A stretch of DNA of 64,000 bases. Origin: Sphingobium sp. (GTDB lineage Bacteria; Pseudomonadota; Alphaproteobacteria; Sphingomonadales; Sphingomonadaceae). The first letter of the stretch is position 1. Each line of letters opens with the position of its first letter. Positions 49,255 to 58,070 of this stretch are shown piece after piece. A program made the translations under genes and the position numbers. The stretch is from positions 1-64,000 of the forward strand of contig JAGRES010000005.1 in the NCBI GenBank assembly GCA_020446425.1, in the 5' to 3' direction. A model generated the notes under the pieces. That model was not told the DNA's origin, made no database searches, and saw only the letters and a list, made by a program, of their open reading frames with translations.

Positions 49255-49761
49255 ATGGCATCAATTTCCCGTTCTTTGTTGATTGCCGGAGCGGTTATCG
49301 CTCTGTCCGCCTGCGCCAAGAAAGAGCCGGTTGCTCCCCCGCCGCCGCCGCCAGAAACCGCGCAACCCGTAACCGCGCCTGAACCGACCGGTCCGGTCAA
49401 GGGCAGCCAGGAAGATTTCCTCGCCAGCGTGTCATCCGATCGCGTGTTCTTCGACACCGACAAATATGACATCGACATGGAAGATCAGTCCGTGCTGCGC
49501 AGCCAGGCACAGTGGCTGGGCGCCAACCCGGGCGTTAGCGTGACCATCGAGGGTCACTGCGACGAACGCGGCACCCGCGACTACAACCTCGCGCTGGGCG
49601 AACGCCGCGCCAACGCAGCGAAGAACTATCTCGCTTCGCTCGGTGTCGATCCGTCCCGCATCACCACGATCAGCTATGGCAAGGAACGTCCTGCCGCCAT
49701 GGGATCGGATGAGCAGGCTTGGGCGCAAAACCGTCGCGCCGTGACCGTCACGGTTCAATAA
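49255..49761 (+). CDS. pal: Peptidoglycan-associated lipoprotein Pal
   Basis: 168 aa. Lipobox LSAC (Cys20), a Pro-rich linker ([11 protein letters not shown]), then an OmpA-like domain with [32 protein letters not shown] (peptidoglycan-binding Asp and Arg) and QNRRAVTV. Anchored in the outer membrane and bound to peptidoglycan; partner of TolB. Last gene of the operon. A TTGACA-type -35 lies 50 bases upstream without a clear -10. Confidence 0.97.
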   Translation: MASISRSLLIAGAVIALSACAKKEPVAPPPPPPETAQPVTAPEPTGPVKGSQEDFLASVSSDRVFFDTDKYDIDMEDQSVLRSQAQWLGANPGVSVTIEGHCDERGTRDYNLALGERRANAAKNYLASLGVDPSRITTISYGKERPAAMGSDEQAWAQNRRAVTVTVQ

Positions 49762-49770
49762 ACCTGTTTT

Positions 49771-49808
49771 TGCCGGAGGGGGTGCGCGACCGCGTTTTCC
49801 CTCCGGCA
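49771..49808 (+). terminator. Terminator after pal
   Basis: TGCCGGAGGG (49771-49780) pairs with CCCTCCGGCA (49799-49808), followed by TCTTC. Strong stem, weak T-run. Confidence 0.65.
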
Positions 49809-49887
49809 TCTTCATAACCAGCCCTCAGCGCGTGTTGTGTCATTTCCGGCGCAGCGCGCTTTGTGTTTCAGCTGTCCTTCCGCTTTT

Positions 49888-49929
49888 TTGCCAAAAACCG
49901 GTTCCCACTTCTTGGCGCAATGCTCTAGA
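49888..49929. repeat. Dispersed alphaproteobacterial intergenic repeat fragment
   Basis: The stretch running from CCAAAAACCGGTTCCCACTT to ATGCTCTAG resembles an intergenic sequence I recall as scattered in rhizobial and some other alphaproteobacterial genomes. It lies directly before the FzlA-like gene, ending 10 bases before its start. Single copy here, so recognised by resemblance only. Confidence 0.4.
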
Positions 49930-49937
49930 GAAAGCGC

Positions 49938-50609
49938 ATGTGGCGTTTATATCAATTCCCCCTTTGTCCCTTTTCCCGCAAGGTCCGTCTGCTGATGGGC
50001 GAAAAGGGCATTGCCTATGATCTGGTGAACGAGGCCCCGTGGGAACGGCAAGACGCCTTTCTCGACATCAATCCGGCCGGAACGACGCCGGTTATTGTCG
50101 AGGACGAAAAGAATATCGTCCTGATCGACAGCCAGGCGATCTGCGAATATTTCGAGGAAACGGTAGAGAAAATGCCGCTGGTCAGTGGCAGCGCTGGCGG
50201 ACGGGCGGAAATCCGGCGCCTGGTGGCATGGATCGACCAGATTTTCTATCGCGATGTCGTTGCTCCCCTGATCGAGGAACGCATGAAAAAGCGCATCGTG
50301 CACCGCACACCGCCCGACGGTGGCAAGCTGCGCGAGGCCATGCGCAACGCCAATACCCATATGGATTATATGGATTATCTGCTGGACCACAGAAGTTGGC
50401 TGGCGGGTGGGACCATGAGCCTGGCCGACATTGCTGCGGCGGCGCATATATCCGTGGCAGATTATCTGGGCGGGATCGACTGGGCAGGCCATGAACCGGT
50501 GAAACGCTGGTACGCCGGGTTCAAATCACGCCCGTCTTTCCGCCCGCTGCTATCCGAACGCATGGGCGCTATCGTGCCGCCCCCCTATTATGAGAAGCCG
50601 GATTTTTAA
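49938..50609 (+). CDS. GST-fold protein, probable FzlA-like cell-division factor
   Basis: 223 aa. N-terminal thioredoxin-fold half starts LYQFPLCPFSRKVRLLMGEK, middle GTTPVIVEDEKN and IDSQAICEYFEE, C-terminal all-helix half with MSLADIAAAAHISVADYL. The pattern PLCPFSRKVRL and the tail ending PPPYYEKPDF resemble FzlA of Caulobacter, which binds FtsZ and lacks typical GST activity. A plain GST cannot be excluded. Stands alone after tol-pal. Confidence 0.8.
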   Translation: MWRLYQFPLCPFSRKVRLLMGEKGIAYDLVNEAPWERQDAFLDINPAGTTPVIVEDEKNIVLIDSQAICEYFEETVEKMPLVSGSAGGRAEIRRLVAWIDQIFYRDVVAPLIEERMKKRIVHRTPPDGGKLREAMRNANTHMDYMDYLLDHRSWLAGGTMSLADIAAAAHISVADYLGGIDWAGHEPVKRWYAGFKSRPSFRPLLSERMGAIVPPPYYEKPDF

Positions 50610-50672
50610 GAAGTAGAGCTGAAATCGGAAAACCGCCGGGAAAGCGCTATGCCTCCCCTGCCGGTACTGAGA

Positions 50673-51815
50673 TTATTCCGCCGGATCGTCCGAACCGGAC
50701 GCCATGTACACACGGTTACGGCCATGTTCCTTGGCGAGATAGAGCGCACGATCGGCGGCCTTGAGCGCCTCACGCGCGTCTTCATAGGCAAAGACATCCG
50801 CGACACCGCCGGAGAAGCTGACCTGATTCATCCGTTCGCCTGAATTGCGGTCCACCAGGTTACGCGATGCGAGGTCCGCACGGGTCTGATCAACAATCTC
50901 GCAGGCTTCGCTTGCGGTCTTGCCACGGAACACCATGACGAATTCCTCGCCGCCGTGACGGGCGACATGGCATTTCTCGTCGGAAATCTTGGCCAGCAGC
51001 GAACCGACAAATTTCAGGACGCGATCGCCGGTATCATGGCCATGCGAATCGTTGATTTTCTTGAAATGGTCGATGTCGCAGAAGGCGACGCTCATGGGTT
51101 CGCCATTTTCGGCGGCCTGCGCCACTTCTTCCTTGAGCCGCGCCTCAAATGCCCGGCGATTGGGCAGACCGGTCAGATGGTCCTGCTCGGCGGCCTTACG
51201 CGCCGTTTCCAGGCTCTGCTGGAGGGCATGCGTCTTTTTCTGGCTCTCGCGCATCTCGCCTTCAATCTGGCGCGATTTCTCGACCATGGAGCGCGTCAGG
51301 TTGATCAGCGTTGCGACCATATCCTTCGATGACTCTTTCCCCTCCATGTCCTTGAACTTGGCCTGAAGGGCGGCTCCATAATCCGAAGCCGATTCGCTGG
51401 ATTCGCTGGCCAGCGTGCTGAACCGGTCGAGATTTTCCTCAACGGTGTTCAACATGTTCGAAAGGCTTTCAGCCGTCATTTCCCCGGCATGCCGTTCGGC
51501 CACAATTTGTTCTGCAGCGCCATTGGTGAGCTGGCCTCGCTCCGACAAAATGGCGCGCACAGCTTTTTCAATCTCATGATCGTTGCCAGTGATGTAATCG
51601 AGAGCGAGCCCGAAGTTCACCACGGTCAGGTCGAGATCATGCGCAAAAAGGAATGAGCCGATCTCATTATAGAGATCCTGACGGCGCTCCACCTCACGTG
51701 TCGAGCCGTTACGTGTGGCCTCGCGCGAAGTCGCCTCTTCCACCGGGACCTCTGCGCCCTCGCTACCCGACAGCCATCGGGCGATCTTCGTTGTCAAACC
51801 TGTTTGCGCGTTCAT
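50673..51815 (-). CDS. Diguanylate cyclase with N-terminal helical domain
   Basis: 380 aa from ATG 51815. Residues ~30-200 form a helical, partly coiled region (ENLDRFSTLASESSESASDYGAAL) of no known family and no membrane helix. A coiled coil (MRESQKKTHALQQSLETARKAA) leads to a GGDEF domain with FCDIDHFKKINDSHGHDTGD and active GGEEF (ARHGGEEFVMVF). Makes c-di-GMP; cytoplasmic. The N-terminal region is probably the input or localisation module. Confidence 0.9.
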   Translation of the reverse strand: MNAQTGLTTKIARWLSGSEGAEVPVEEATSREATRNGSTREVERRQDLYNEIGSFLFAHDLDLTVVNFGLALDYITGNDHEIEKAVRAILSERGQLTNGAAEQIVAERHAGEMTAESLSNMLNTVEENLDRFSTLASESSESASDYGAALQAKFKDMEGKESSKDMVATLINLTRSMVEKSRQIEGEMRESQKKTHALQQSLETARKAAEQDHLTGLPNRRAFEARLKEEVAQAAENGEPMSVAFCDIDHFKKINDSHGHDTGDRVLKFVGSLLAKISDEKCHVARHGGEEFVMVFRGKTASEACEIVDQTRADLASRNLVDRNSGERMNQVSFSGGVADVFAYEDAREALKAADRALYLAKEHGRNRVYMASGSDDPAE

Positions 51816-51913
51816 GTGAATAGCCCACAAAATCTTGCTTTCGCGGACTATGGGCAGAAGAAGTAAAACTTTTGGTTAATTTCATCCAAATTGGATTAAT
51901 TTTCTCTCAGTTA

Positions 51914-52789
51914 TCATACGGTCTGCGCAACCAGCCAATCATGGAAAATACGCACTGCGCGATTCTGCAGTGCCTTGGGCCGGCAAACGAAATAATATTT
52001 ATAGGGGCTTTCCACTTTCACATCGAAAATGCGCAGAAGCCGGGGATCGTGCGAGTTGTTATAGTGGCTCGCCAGCATGATGGCGACGCCAAGCCCTTGA
52101 GCCGCGGCCTCCAATAGCAAGGGACCGGAGTCATATGTGTCGATTGCCTCGGGCGTAAAGCTGACACCGCCCATCCCCCGCTTCCAGTCCTCCACAATAT
52201 TGTTCATGTCGCGATGAATCAGCAGCGTATGTCTCGCCAGGTCCTCAGGCCTCTCGATCGGGTTACGGGACAGAAGCTCATAGCTCGCGAAAAGATAGAT
52301 ATATTCCTGCCCCAGGGAATGAACATGCAGCGCCGGATCAATGTCTTTCGCCAATATTATGGCGGCATCCAGCCCTTCGCCCAAGCGTGTGACGGCGTGG
52401 GGCGTCGTCTCGATATCGAGGTGAAGCAAAGGATATTCCTGGCGTAACTGGCCCAATAACGGCAACAAGCGCTGCGATGCAAAAAGCGGCATCACGGCCA
52501 GACGCAGGCGAAGCTGGTTACCGTCGCTCATCAGCTTTTCAATCGCCATCGACATGGAATCGAGCGCCGGCGCGATCTCATCCAGAAGGTGCGTGCCGTC
52601 CGCATTAATCTCGAGCGCCTGATGCTTACGCTCGAACAAAGGCCGGCCTATATACCGCTCCAACGCCTGAATTCTGCGGCTAAGTGCCGGAGTTGACAGG
52701 GCAAGTTCTTCCGCCGCAGCCTTCACGGACCCCAGCCGAGCGACTTGCACAAAGGCTTCCAGAGCCGTGAGGGGCGGTAATCGACGCAT
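51914..52789 (-). CDS. LysR-family regulator, GcvA-like group
   Basis: 291 aa. The N-terminal winged helix-turn-helix is LTALEAFVQVARLGSVKAAAEELALSTPALSRRIQALE, with the strand and wing RPLFERKHQALEINADG. The C-terminal effector domain matches the GcvA/AmpR-type group (LRLAVMPLFASQRLLPLLGQL). LysR proteins usually control the divergent gene: here that is the small ORF at 52851. Effector unknown. Confidence 0.9.
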   Translation of the reverse strand: MRRLPPLTALEAFVQVARLGSVKAAAEELALSTPALSRRIQALERYIGRPLFERKHQALEINADGTHLLDEIAPALDSMSMAIEKLMSDGNQLRLRLAVMPLFASQRLLPLLGQLRQEYPLLHLDIETTPHAVTRLGEGLDAAIILAKDIDPALHVHSLGQEYIYLFASYELLSRNPIERPEDLARHTLLIHRDMNNIVEDWKRGMGGVSFTPEAIDTYDSGPLLLEAAAQGLGVAIMLASHYNNSHDPRLLRIFDVKVESPYKYYFVCRPKALQNRAVRIFHDWLVAQTV

Positions 52790-52850
52790 TGATCCCTAAC
52801 TATAGTATTTCCGTTTTGGTGCCACGCACAAAATGCTCCGCGGGGTCATT

Positions 52851-52952
52851 ATGAAAATTATAGGCTGGTTTATGACATTCAATACGGTTGCATTCTTTGC
52901 AACTGTAATTTCTATTTCGCACTTGCACAAATTTATGCCGCGGCGCATATAG
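52851..52952 (+). CDS. Candidate small membrane protein, 33 aa
   Basis: ATG 52851 to TAG 52950-52952. The peptide starts MKIIGWFMTFNTVAFFATVI and ends in basic HKFMPRRI: one hydrophobic segment of ~20 residues with a positive C-terminus, as in small inner-membrane proteins. It lies divergent from the LysR gene and is followed 37 bases later by a strong terminator. A GGGG stretch lies six to ten bases before the ATG; there is no strong Shine-Dalgarno. It could instead mark a small RNA. The interval 52790-53109 is otherwise free of larger genes. Confidence 0.45.
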   Translation: MKIIGWFMTFNTVAFFATVISISHLHKFMPRRI

Positions 52953-52988
52953 AAAGTGCCTTTCAGGCATCCTCTCCTAAACTTATAC

Positions 52989-53017
52989 GGGTCAGCTCTT
53001 GCTGGCCCTTTTTTTTG
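52989..53017 (+). terminator. Strong Rho-independent terminator downstream of the small ORF
   Basis: GGGTCAGC-TCTT-GCTGGCCC (one G-U pair), followed by TTTTTTTT. The only plus-strand transcript it can end is that of the 52.85 kb region. Confidence 0.9.
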
Positions 53018-53109
53018 TTGCCTGAACGCTCTTCCGTTTGTGTCTCCGCACAGCTAAAGCCACGCGCTTCCGGTGCGCCCTCATTTGCGGCGTGCCACCA
53101 CGGGAGAAA

Positions 53110-53691
53110 ATGCGAACCGACATGCACAGCTTTTCGGAAAAACTGAAATTCTTCGGCGCGTTTATCCGGTCTCCGAAGACCATAGGCTCCGTCATTCCGA
53201 CGTCTTCCCGTGTCATAAGCCATATCCTCGATCAGATTGACTGGAAAGCCGCGCGCCTGATTGTTGAATATGGCCCGGGAATGGGCACAATCACCCAGCC
53301 TATATTGGAACGGTTGCACCCTGATGCGCGGCTGATTGCAATCGACATGAATGCCGGTTTCATAAATCATCTGAAGCTAAGCATCCCCGATCCGCGCCTT
53401 GTTGCTGTTCACGGATCGGCCGCCGATGTAGGACGTATCATCGCCAACCATATAGCCGGCGGCCGCGCGGATTATATTGTTTCCGGGCTCCCTTTCTCCA
53501 CGTTGCCCGAAGGGATAGACAATCATATCATGTCAGAGACGGCTCGGGCCCTGACGCCCGAAGGCGCTTTTCTGGTATATCAATATTCCCGCTATGTGGT
53601 GCCGCTGCTCCGCACGCACTTCACATCCGTCGATGAGGCGAAAATCTGGCGCAACATTCCACCCTGTTATATTTTCCGAGCCACGAAGTAA
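53110..53691 (+). CDS. SAM-dependent methyltransferase, probable phospholipid N-methyltransferase
   Basis: 193 aa. N-terminal KLKFFGAFIRSPKTIGSVIPTSS followed by the SAM site IVEYGPGMGTITQPIL, IAIDMNAGF, and YIVSGLPFSTLP (motif IV). This is the PmtA-like layout of alphaproteobacteria, where phosphatidylethanolamine is methylated to phosphatidylcholine. GGAG before ATG 53110 supports this start; 53122 is also possible. It lies tail-to-tail with a phospholipase D-type gene, which suggests lipid metabolism. Confidence 0.8.
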   Translation: MRTDMHSFSEKLKFFGAFIRSPKTIGSVIPTSSRVISHILDQIDWKAARLIVEYGPGMGTITQPILERLHPDARLIAIDMNAGFINHLKLSIPDPRLVAVHGSAADVGRIIANHIAGGRADYIVSGLPFSTLPEGIDNHIMSETARALTPEGAFLVYQYSRYVVPLLRTHFTSVDEAKIWRNIPPCYIFRATK

Positions 53692-53697
53692 GACGGC

Positions 53698-54918
53698 TCA
53701 CTCCCGGAAATTCAAGCGCCTGGTGATCGTATAATCGAGAACGCCGACCAGAAAATAGCTGATCCATCCCTTGATCAACCGAAACGGTGTCTTGCGTTCC
53801 TTATGCCGTTGCACCGTGATCTGCTCGCTATCCTCAATATGCTTGTCAACAAGGCCGCGTGCCATGTCGGCAAAGTCCGCACTCTCGATACGAAGCATGA
53901 TTTCCAGGTTGAGGAAAAGGCTGCGCGTATCGAAGTTGGCCGACCCGATATAGACCGCATCGTCGATGACAATCAGCTTCATGTGCAGCTTGCAGGGCTG
54001 ATATTCATAAATCTGCGCGCCCGCACGCAACAACGGGCCATATAACAGCCGGGCCGCAGCGATTGTCGCCGTGTTGTCGGACCGCGCCGCCAGAACGATC
54101 CGCGCCCTTCCCCGTCTGGCCAGCCTGCGCAGCCGCGCCAGCATGCTGTTGCCGGGTGTAAAATAGGCTGCGACCATATCGACCTGCTGCCCTTTTTCGA
54201 GATCGGACCGCACGGTACGCGCCCAGGCGCTGATCCTGGATGTCGGCCCGCCAATCAACCAGCGATATGTACCCCGTCCGTCATGCCAGCCCCTAACCAT
54301 GCGGCGCAGTGCCCGAAAGCTTTGCCGGGGCGATGACACCCAATCCCATAGCTGATCATACCATTGCAGCAGGGTTTTGACCTCGGGCCCGTCAATACGG
54401 ATACCCATGTCATGCCAGCAATCATCTTCCGGCATCCCGAAATAGCTGTCGGAAATATTGAAGCCGCCAACGATCGCACGCTTATCATCGGCGATCGCTA
54501 TTTTCTGGTGGTTGCGGATCAGGTAGCGGGTCGACCAGCTGGAGCCGAACCAGCCAATACGCCCTCCGGCTTTCTTAAAGCTGTCGAAAAATGACTCCGG
54601 TGTCTCGAGAGAGCCGAAGGAATCGACCATCAGCGTAACATCGACACCGCGCCGCAAGGCCCTAAGCAGTCTGGCCAGTATCAACCGGCCGCTCTCATCC
54701 TTGCCAAAGATGTAATAATAGAGTTTCAGGCTGGTTTCGGCTGTATCAATAAGCTCCACCAGCATGTTGCGCCGGTCTGGCCCATGGCAGCAAACATGCA
54801 GCCTGTGCCCATCCAGCTCATAATCGAGGCATAAGGGATGACCGCTTTTACGGTCATTGCATTCGGCATCCATACCGCATGATGCATCAGTATCCGTACG
54901 CACGCCATAGCTTTCCAT
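53698..54918 (-). CDS. Phospholipase D-family protein, cardiolipin synthase-like
   Basis: 406 aa with two HKD motifs: first HQKIAIADDKRAIVGGFNIS (near residue 138), second HMKLIVIDDAVYIGSANFD (near residue 313). Transfers phosphatidyl groups. There is no N-terminal membrane helix, which fits the ClsB-like group rather than ClsA. The tail contains one weakly hydrophobic segment (WISYFLVGVLDY). The start at 54918 carries a Cys-rich N-terminus. A GGAAC-N16-CTTT element shortly upstream loosely resembles a sigma EcfG promoter. Confidence 0.88.
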   Translation of the reverse strand: MESYGVRTDTDASCGMDAECNDRKSGHPLCLDYELDGHRLHVCCHGPDRRNMLVELIDTAETSLKLYYYIFGKDESGRLILARLLRALRRGVDVTLMVDSFGSLETPESFFDSFKKAGGRIGWFGSSWSTRYLIRNHQKIAIADDKRAIVGGFNISDSYFGMPEDDCWHDMGIRIDGPEVKTLLQWYDQLWDWVSSPRQSFRALRRMVRGWHDGRGTYRWLIGGPTSRISAWARTVRSDLEKGQQVDMVAAYFTPGNSMLARLRRLARRGRARIVLAARSDNTATIAAARLLYGPLLRAGAQIYEYQPCKLHMKLIVIDDAVYIGSANFDTRSLFLNLEIMLRIESADFADMARGLVDKHIEDSEQITVQRHKERKTPFRLIKGWISYFLVGVLDYTITRRLNFRE

Positions 54919-55031
54919 GAGAGTGAAAAGCCGATGGAGAGGCCCGGTTCCACAAATGAGGGAATTATTGACTCATACTTACAGTATTGCTACTGCGCGC
55001 CTTCACTTTTTCGTAATTGCCAGGAGGCCCA

Positions 55032-55376
55032 ATGGCCCGCGTTACTGTCGAAGATTGCGTCGACAAAGTCACAAACCGTTTCGATCTCGTCTTGCTTGCC
55101 GCGCAGCGCGCCCGTGAAATCTCCGGCGGCGCCGAGCTGACCATCGACCGTGACCGGGACAAGAACCCGGTGGTCGCTTTGCGCGAGATCGCCGAAGAAA
55201 CCATAGCACCGGAAGATTTGCAGGAAGCGCTTGTCGGCGACCTGCAGAAGGTCCGCATCGACGACGACGATATGCCCGACGAAATCGGCAATATCGCACA
55301 GTCGGCGGAAGCGCTGCGCCTCACGGCCGCTGCCCCGCCGCGCAACCAGAATATCGGCGCCGATTACGACGGATAA
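55032..55376 (+). CDS. rpoZ: RNA polymerase omega subunit
   Basis: 114 aa. [31 protein letters not shown] is the omega signature. AGGAGG lies seven bases before ATG 55032. Assembles the beta' subunit. The C-terminal tail beyond ~75 residues is acidic and variable. A TTGACT-N17-TACTGC element ends about 35 bases upstream. Followed by a terminator; no spoT downstream, unlike in E. coli. Confidence 0.97.
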   Translation: MARVTVEDCVDKVTNRFDLVLLAAQRAREISGGAELTIDRDRDKNPVVALREIAEETIAPEDLQEALVGDLQKVRIDDDDMPDEIGNIAQSAEALRLTAAAPPRNQNIGADYDG

Positions 55377-55409
55377 CACTCCGGCGCTTAGAAATAACAG
55401 GAGGGGAGG

Positions 55410-55445
55410 AAAACCCGGTAGCTCGCACGAGCCGCCGGGTTTTTC
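55410..55445. terminator. Bidirectional terminator between rpoZ and purA
   Basis: AAAACCCGG and CCGGGTTTTT form the lower stem, GCTCG/CGAGC the upper stem. A-run and T-run on both sides suit the converging rpoZ and purA. Confidence 0.85.
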
Positions 55446-55466
55446 ATATCATGGGTCGATATATTC

Positions 55467-56756
55467 TCAATCCGCGAACGGGTCGGTCACCAGGATGGTG
55501 TCATCACGTTGCGGCGAGGTCGAAACCAGTGTCACCGGGCATTCGATCAATTCCTCGACGCGGCGGATATATTTGATCGCCTGCGCCGGGAGCTCGGCCC
55601 AGCTGCGCGCGCCGGCAGTCGTCTCGCTCCATCCCTGCATCGTCTCGTAGATCGGTTCCACCCGCGCCTGATCCTGCGGATGGGGCGGCAGATAGTCATA
55701 ATCCTTGCCATCCAGCCGGTAGCCCGTGCAGATTTTGATCTCATCGAAACCGTCGAGAATATCGAGCTTGGTGAGCGCTATCCCGGTAATGCCCGAAACG
55801 GCTGCCGATTGGCGCACCAGCACGGCGTCGAACCAGCCGCAGCGGCGCGAGCGCCCGGTATTGGTGCCGAATTCATGGCCGCGCGTACCCAGCGTATGAC
55901 CAATCTCGTTATCCTGCTCGGTCGGGAAAGGCCCACTGCCCACGCGTGTGGTATAGGCCTTGACGATACCCAGCACGAAACCCGCACCCTTGGGACCAAG
56001 GCCGGTGCCGGACGAAGCCGTGCCCGCCACGGTGTTCGAGCTGGTGACGAATGGATAGGTGCCGTGATCGACATCCAGCAGCACGCCCTGAGCGCCTTCA
56101 AACAGGATACGGTCGCCGCGTTTGCGCGCTTCATTGAGCGTCACCCACACCGGCTTGGCGTAGGGCAGTACGAATCCGGCGATGTCACGCAATTCCGCCA
56201 TCAGCGCATCGCGATCCACCGGCGGCTGTCCGAAACCGGCGCGCAGCGCATCGTGATGCGCACACAGCCGCTCGATCTGCGGCTCCAGATCGTCGAGATG
56301 CGCCAGATCGCAGATACGGATTGCACGGCGACCGACCTTGTCCTCATAGGCCGGGCCGATGCCACGACGGGTGGTGCCGATCTTGCCCGCACCGGAGGCA
56401 TCCTCGCGCATGCCGTCAAGATCACGGTGGATTGGCAGGATCAGCGGCGCGGTTTCGGCGACATGCAGCACGTCCGGTGTGATTTTAACGCCCTGCGCCT
56501 CGATCTTCGACACCTCGTCACGGAAATGCCAGGGATCGAACACCACGCCATTGCCGATGACCGACAATGTTCCGCGCACAACGCCACTGGGCAGCAGCGC
56601 CAGCTTGTATGTCTTGTCCCCGATAACCAGTGTATGGCCGGCATTATGCCCGCCCTGGAAGCGCACGACGCAGCTCGCCCGCTCCGCCAGCCAGTCGACA
56701 ATCTTGCCCTTGCCCTCATCGCCCCACTGGGCACCGATTACGGTAACGTTCGCCAC
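55467..56756 (-). CDS. purA: Adenylosuccinate synthetase
   Basis: 429 aa. GTP-dependent first step from IMP to AMP. Seen: [20 protein letters not shown] (P loop at the N-terminus), [41 protein letters not shown] and [11 protein letters not shown]. It lies 14 bp downstream of hisZ and shares its transcript. Confidence 0.98.
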   Translation of the reverse strand: MANVTVIGAQWGDEGKGKIVDWLAERASCVVRFQGGHNAGHTLVIGDKTYKLALLPSGVVRGTLSVIGNGVVFDPWHFRDEVSKIEAQGVKITPDVLHVAETAPLILPIHRDLDGMREDASGAGKIGTTRRGIGPAYEDKVGRRAIRICDLAHLDDLEPQIERLCAHHDALRAGFGQPPVDRDALMAELRDIAGFVLPYAKPVWVTLNEARKRGDRILFEGAQGVLLDVDHGTYPFVTSSNTVAGTASSGTGLGPKGAGFVLGIVKAYTTRVGSGPFPTEQDNEIGHTLGTRGHEFGTNTGRSRRCGWFDAVLVRQSAAVSGITGIALTKLDILDGFDEIKICTGYRLDGKDYDYLPPHPQDQARVEPIYETMQGWSETTAGARSWAELPAQAIKYIRRVEELIECPVTLVSTSPQRDDTILVTDPFAD

Positions 56757-56770
56757 TTACTATCCTTCGT

Positions 56771-57904
56771 TCAAAATTCTTGCGGGCCGGAGGCATCCAG
56801 CCAATGGGTGCAGCCCAGTGCCTTGCCGTCATCGGCATCGGACAAAGCGGCAATCGTGCGCCAGCCCTCGCCGCGCAGCGCTTGCGCCAACTCGGCATCA
56901 TGGCCGATCGGCAGGAAAATCCGCTTGCTGTCCTTGCGCCCGAAACCGGCGTCGATCAGCGGGTCGGGATAGAGCGAGAAACCGATGGCCGGCTCCGCGC
57001 TGCCGTCGCCGCGCTGTATGGCGTAGCTGCCGCCACGGCCAATCTCGCCGACGAAGCCGGAGGCGAAGATCGAGAAACCGAACCAGCTCTGATACTCGAA
57101 ACCGTGGCGCTCAGTCGGGTCGAGCGTAAGCGTGATGTCCCAGCCGATGGGCTTGGCAATGGCGCGAAGCGCGGCAATGCGGCTGGCAAGCGCCTCGCCC
57201 AGATCGAGTGCTTCCAGCTTTTCCATAGCGGCATGAAACGGCCCGGCGGCCTCAATCAACGGAAGATAGGCCGCCGCCTGATCGCCCAGCGCCACCAGTC
57301 CGCCCGCATCCTTGGCATCGAGCCGCTCGCGCACCGGCACCACCAGATCGGCAGGCAGCGGCAGAGGCCCGGCGGCAAGCTGGTCCACCAGATCCGGCAA
57401 TGTGAAATCTATGGTGATATCGGCGAGGCCCGCTTTTTGCAGTGCCTCGATGGCCACGGACACAATCTCCGTCGCCGCGCTCTCGCTGTCGGCTCCAATC
57501 AGTTCCGCACCGACCTGCATCTCCTCGCGCTCCGGGCGCAGCTGGTCCGCGCGCAATTTCAGCACCTGCCCCGCATAGGACAAACGCAAGGGCCGCGCCG
57601 CGCCTGCCATACGCGTGGCAGCGATGCGTCCAACCTGAGCCGTGATGTCGGGCCGCAGCGCCAATGTACGCTGCGACACCGGGTCGATGGCGCGCAGCAT
57701 GTCTTGCGCGCCAGCCGATTGCAGCCGTCCTACGAGCGTTTCCTCGAATTCCGCCATGGGCGGCATCACGCGCGCATAGCCATAGCTGGCGGCGGTATCG
57801 AGCACAGTGCGCACAAGGCGCGCGGAGGCCTCGGCCTGCGGCGGCAGGCGGTCAGAGAGCCCCTCGGGCAATAACCCTGTATTGATGGCGCTGTTCATGC
57901 TCAT
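56771..57904 (-). CDS. hisZ: ATP phosphoribosyltransferase regulatory subunit HisZ
   Basis: 377 aa, a HisRS paralogue that lacks aminoacylation. Class II synthetase-like pieces: LPPQAEASARLVRTVLDTAASYGYARVMPPMAEFEE, RTLALRPDITAQVGRIAATR, and GRGGSYAIQ. It forms the short-HisG complex of histidine synthesis. The start could be 57904 or 57898; the frame upstream to 58006 crosses the palindromic element. hisZ-purA adjacency is common in sphingomonads. Confidence 0.9.
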   Translation of the reverse strand: MSMNSAINTGLLPEGLSDRLPPQAEASARLVRTVLDTAASYGYARVMPPMAEFEETLVGRLQSAGAQDMLRAIDPVSQRTLALRPDITAQVGRIAATRMAGAARPLRLSYAGQVLKLRADQLRPEREEMQVGAELIGADSESAATEIVSVAIEALQKAGLADITIDFTLPDLVDQLAAGPLPLPADLVVPVRERLDAKDAGGLVALGDQAAAYLPLIEAAGPFHAAMEKLEALDLGEALASRIAALRAIAKPIGWDITLTLDPTERHGFEYQSWFGFSIFASGFVGEIGRGGSYAIQRGDGSAEPAIGFSLYPDPLIDAGFGRKDSKRIFLPIGHDAELAQALRGEGWRTIAALSDADDGKALGCTHWLDASGPQEF

Positions 57905-57970
57905 GCGCGCTTCTTTACTAAAAATAGCCCGGCAGTCCAGCAGAACCACCGGGCAGTTTATTTCGACCGC

Positions 57971-58068
57971 ACCGGCCCTCTCCCCCGCCCGGCATACCAT
58001 GAGCATATCCTGTTGGGCGGCCGGGTGGGGGAGAGGGCCGGTACCGAACCGTTTCAGCAGGCTGAAAC
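57971..58068. repeat. Composite palindromic element, copy A
   Basis: ACCGGCCCTCTCCCCC at 57971-57986 pairs with GGGGGAGAGGGCCGGT ending at 58042, with GCCCGGC and GCCGGGT inside. Then comes a second hairpin GTTTCAGC-AG-GCTGAAAC (58051-58068). A second copy of the same composite lies at 62746-62842. It sits between serA and hisZ. Confidence 0.85.
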
Positions 58069-58070
58069 GA

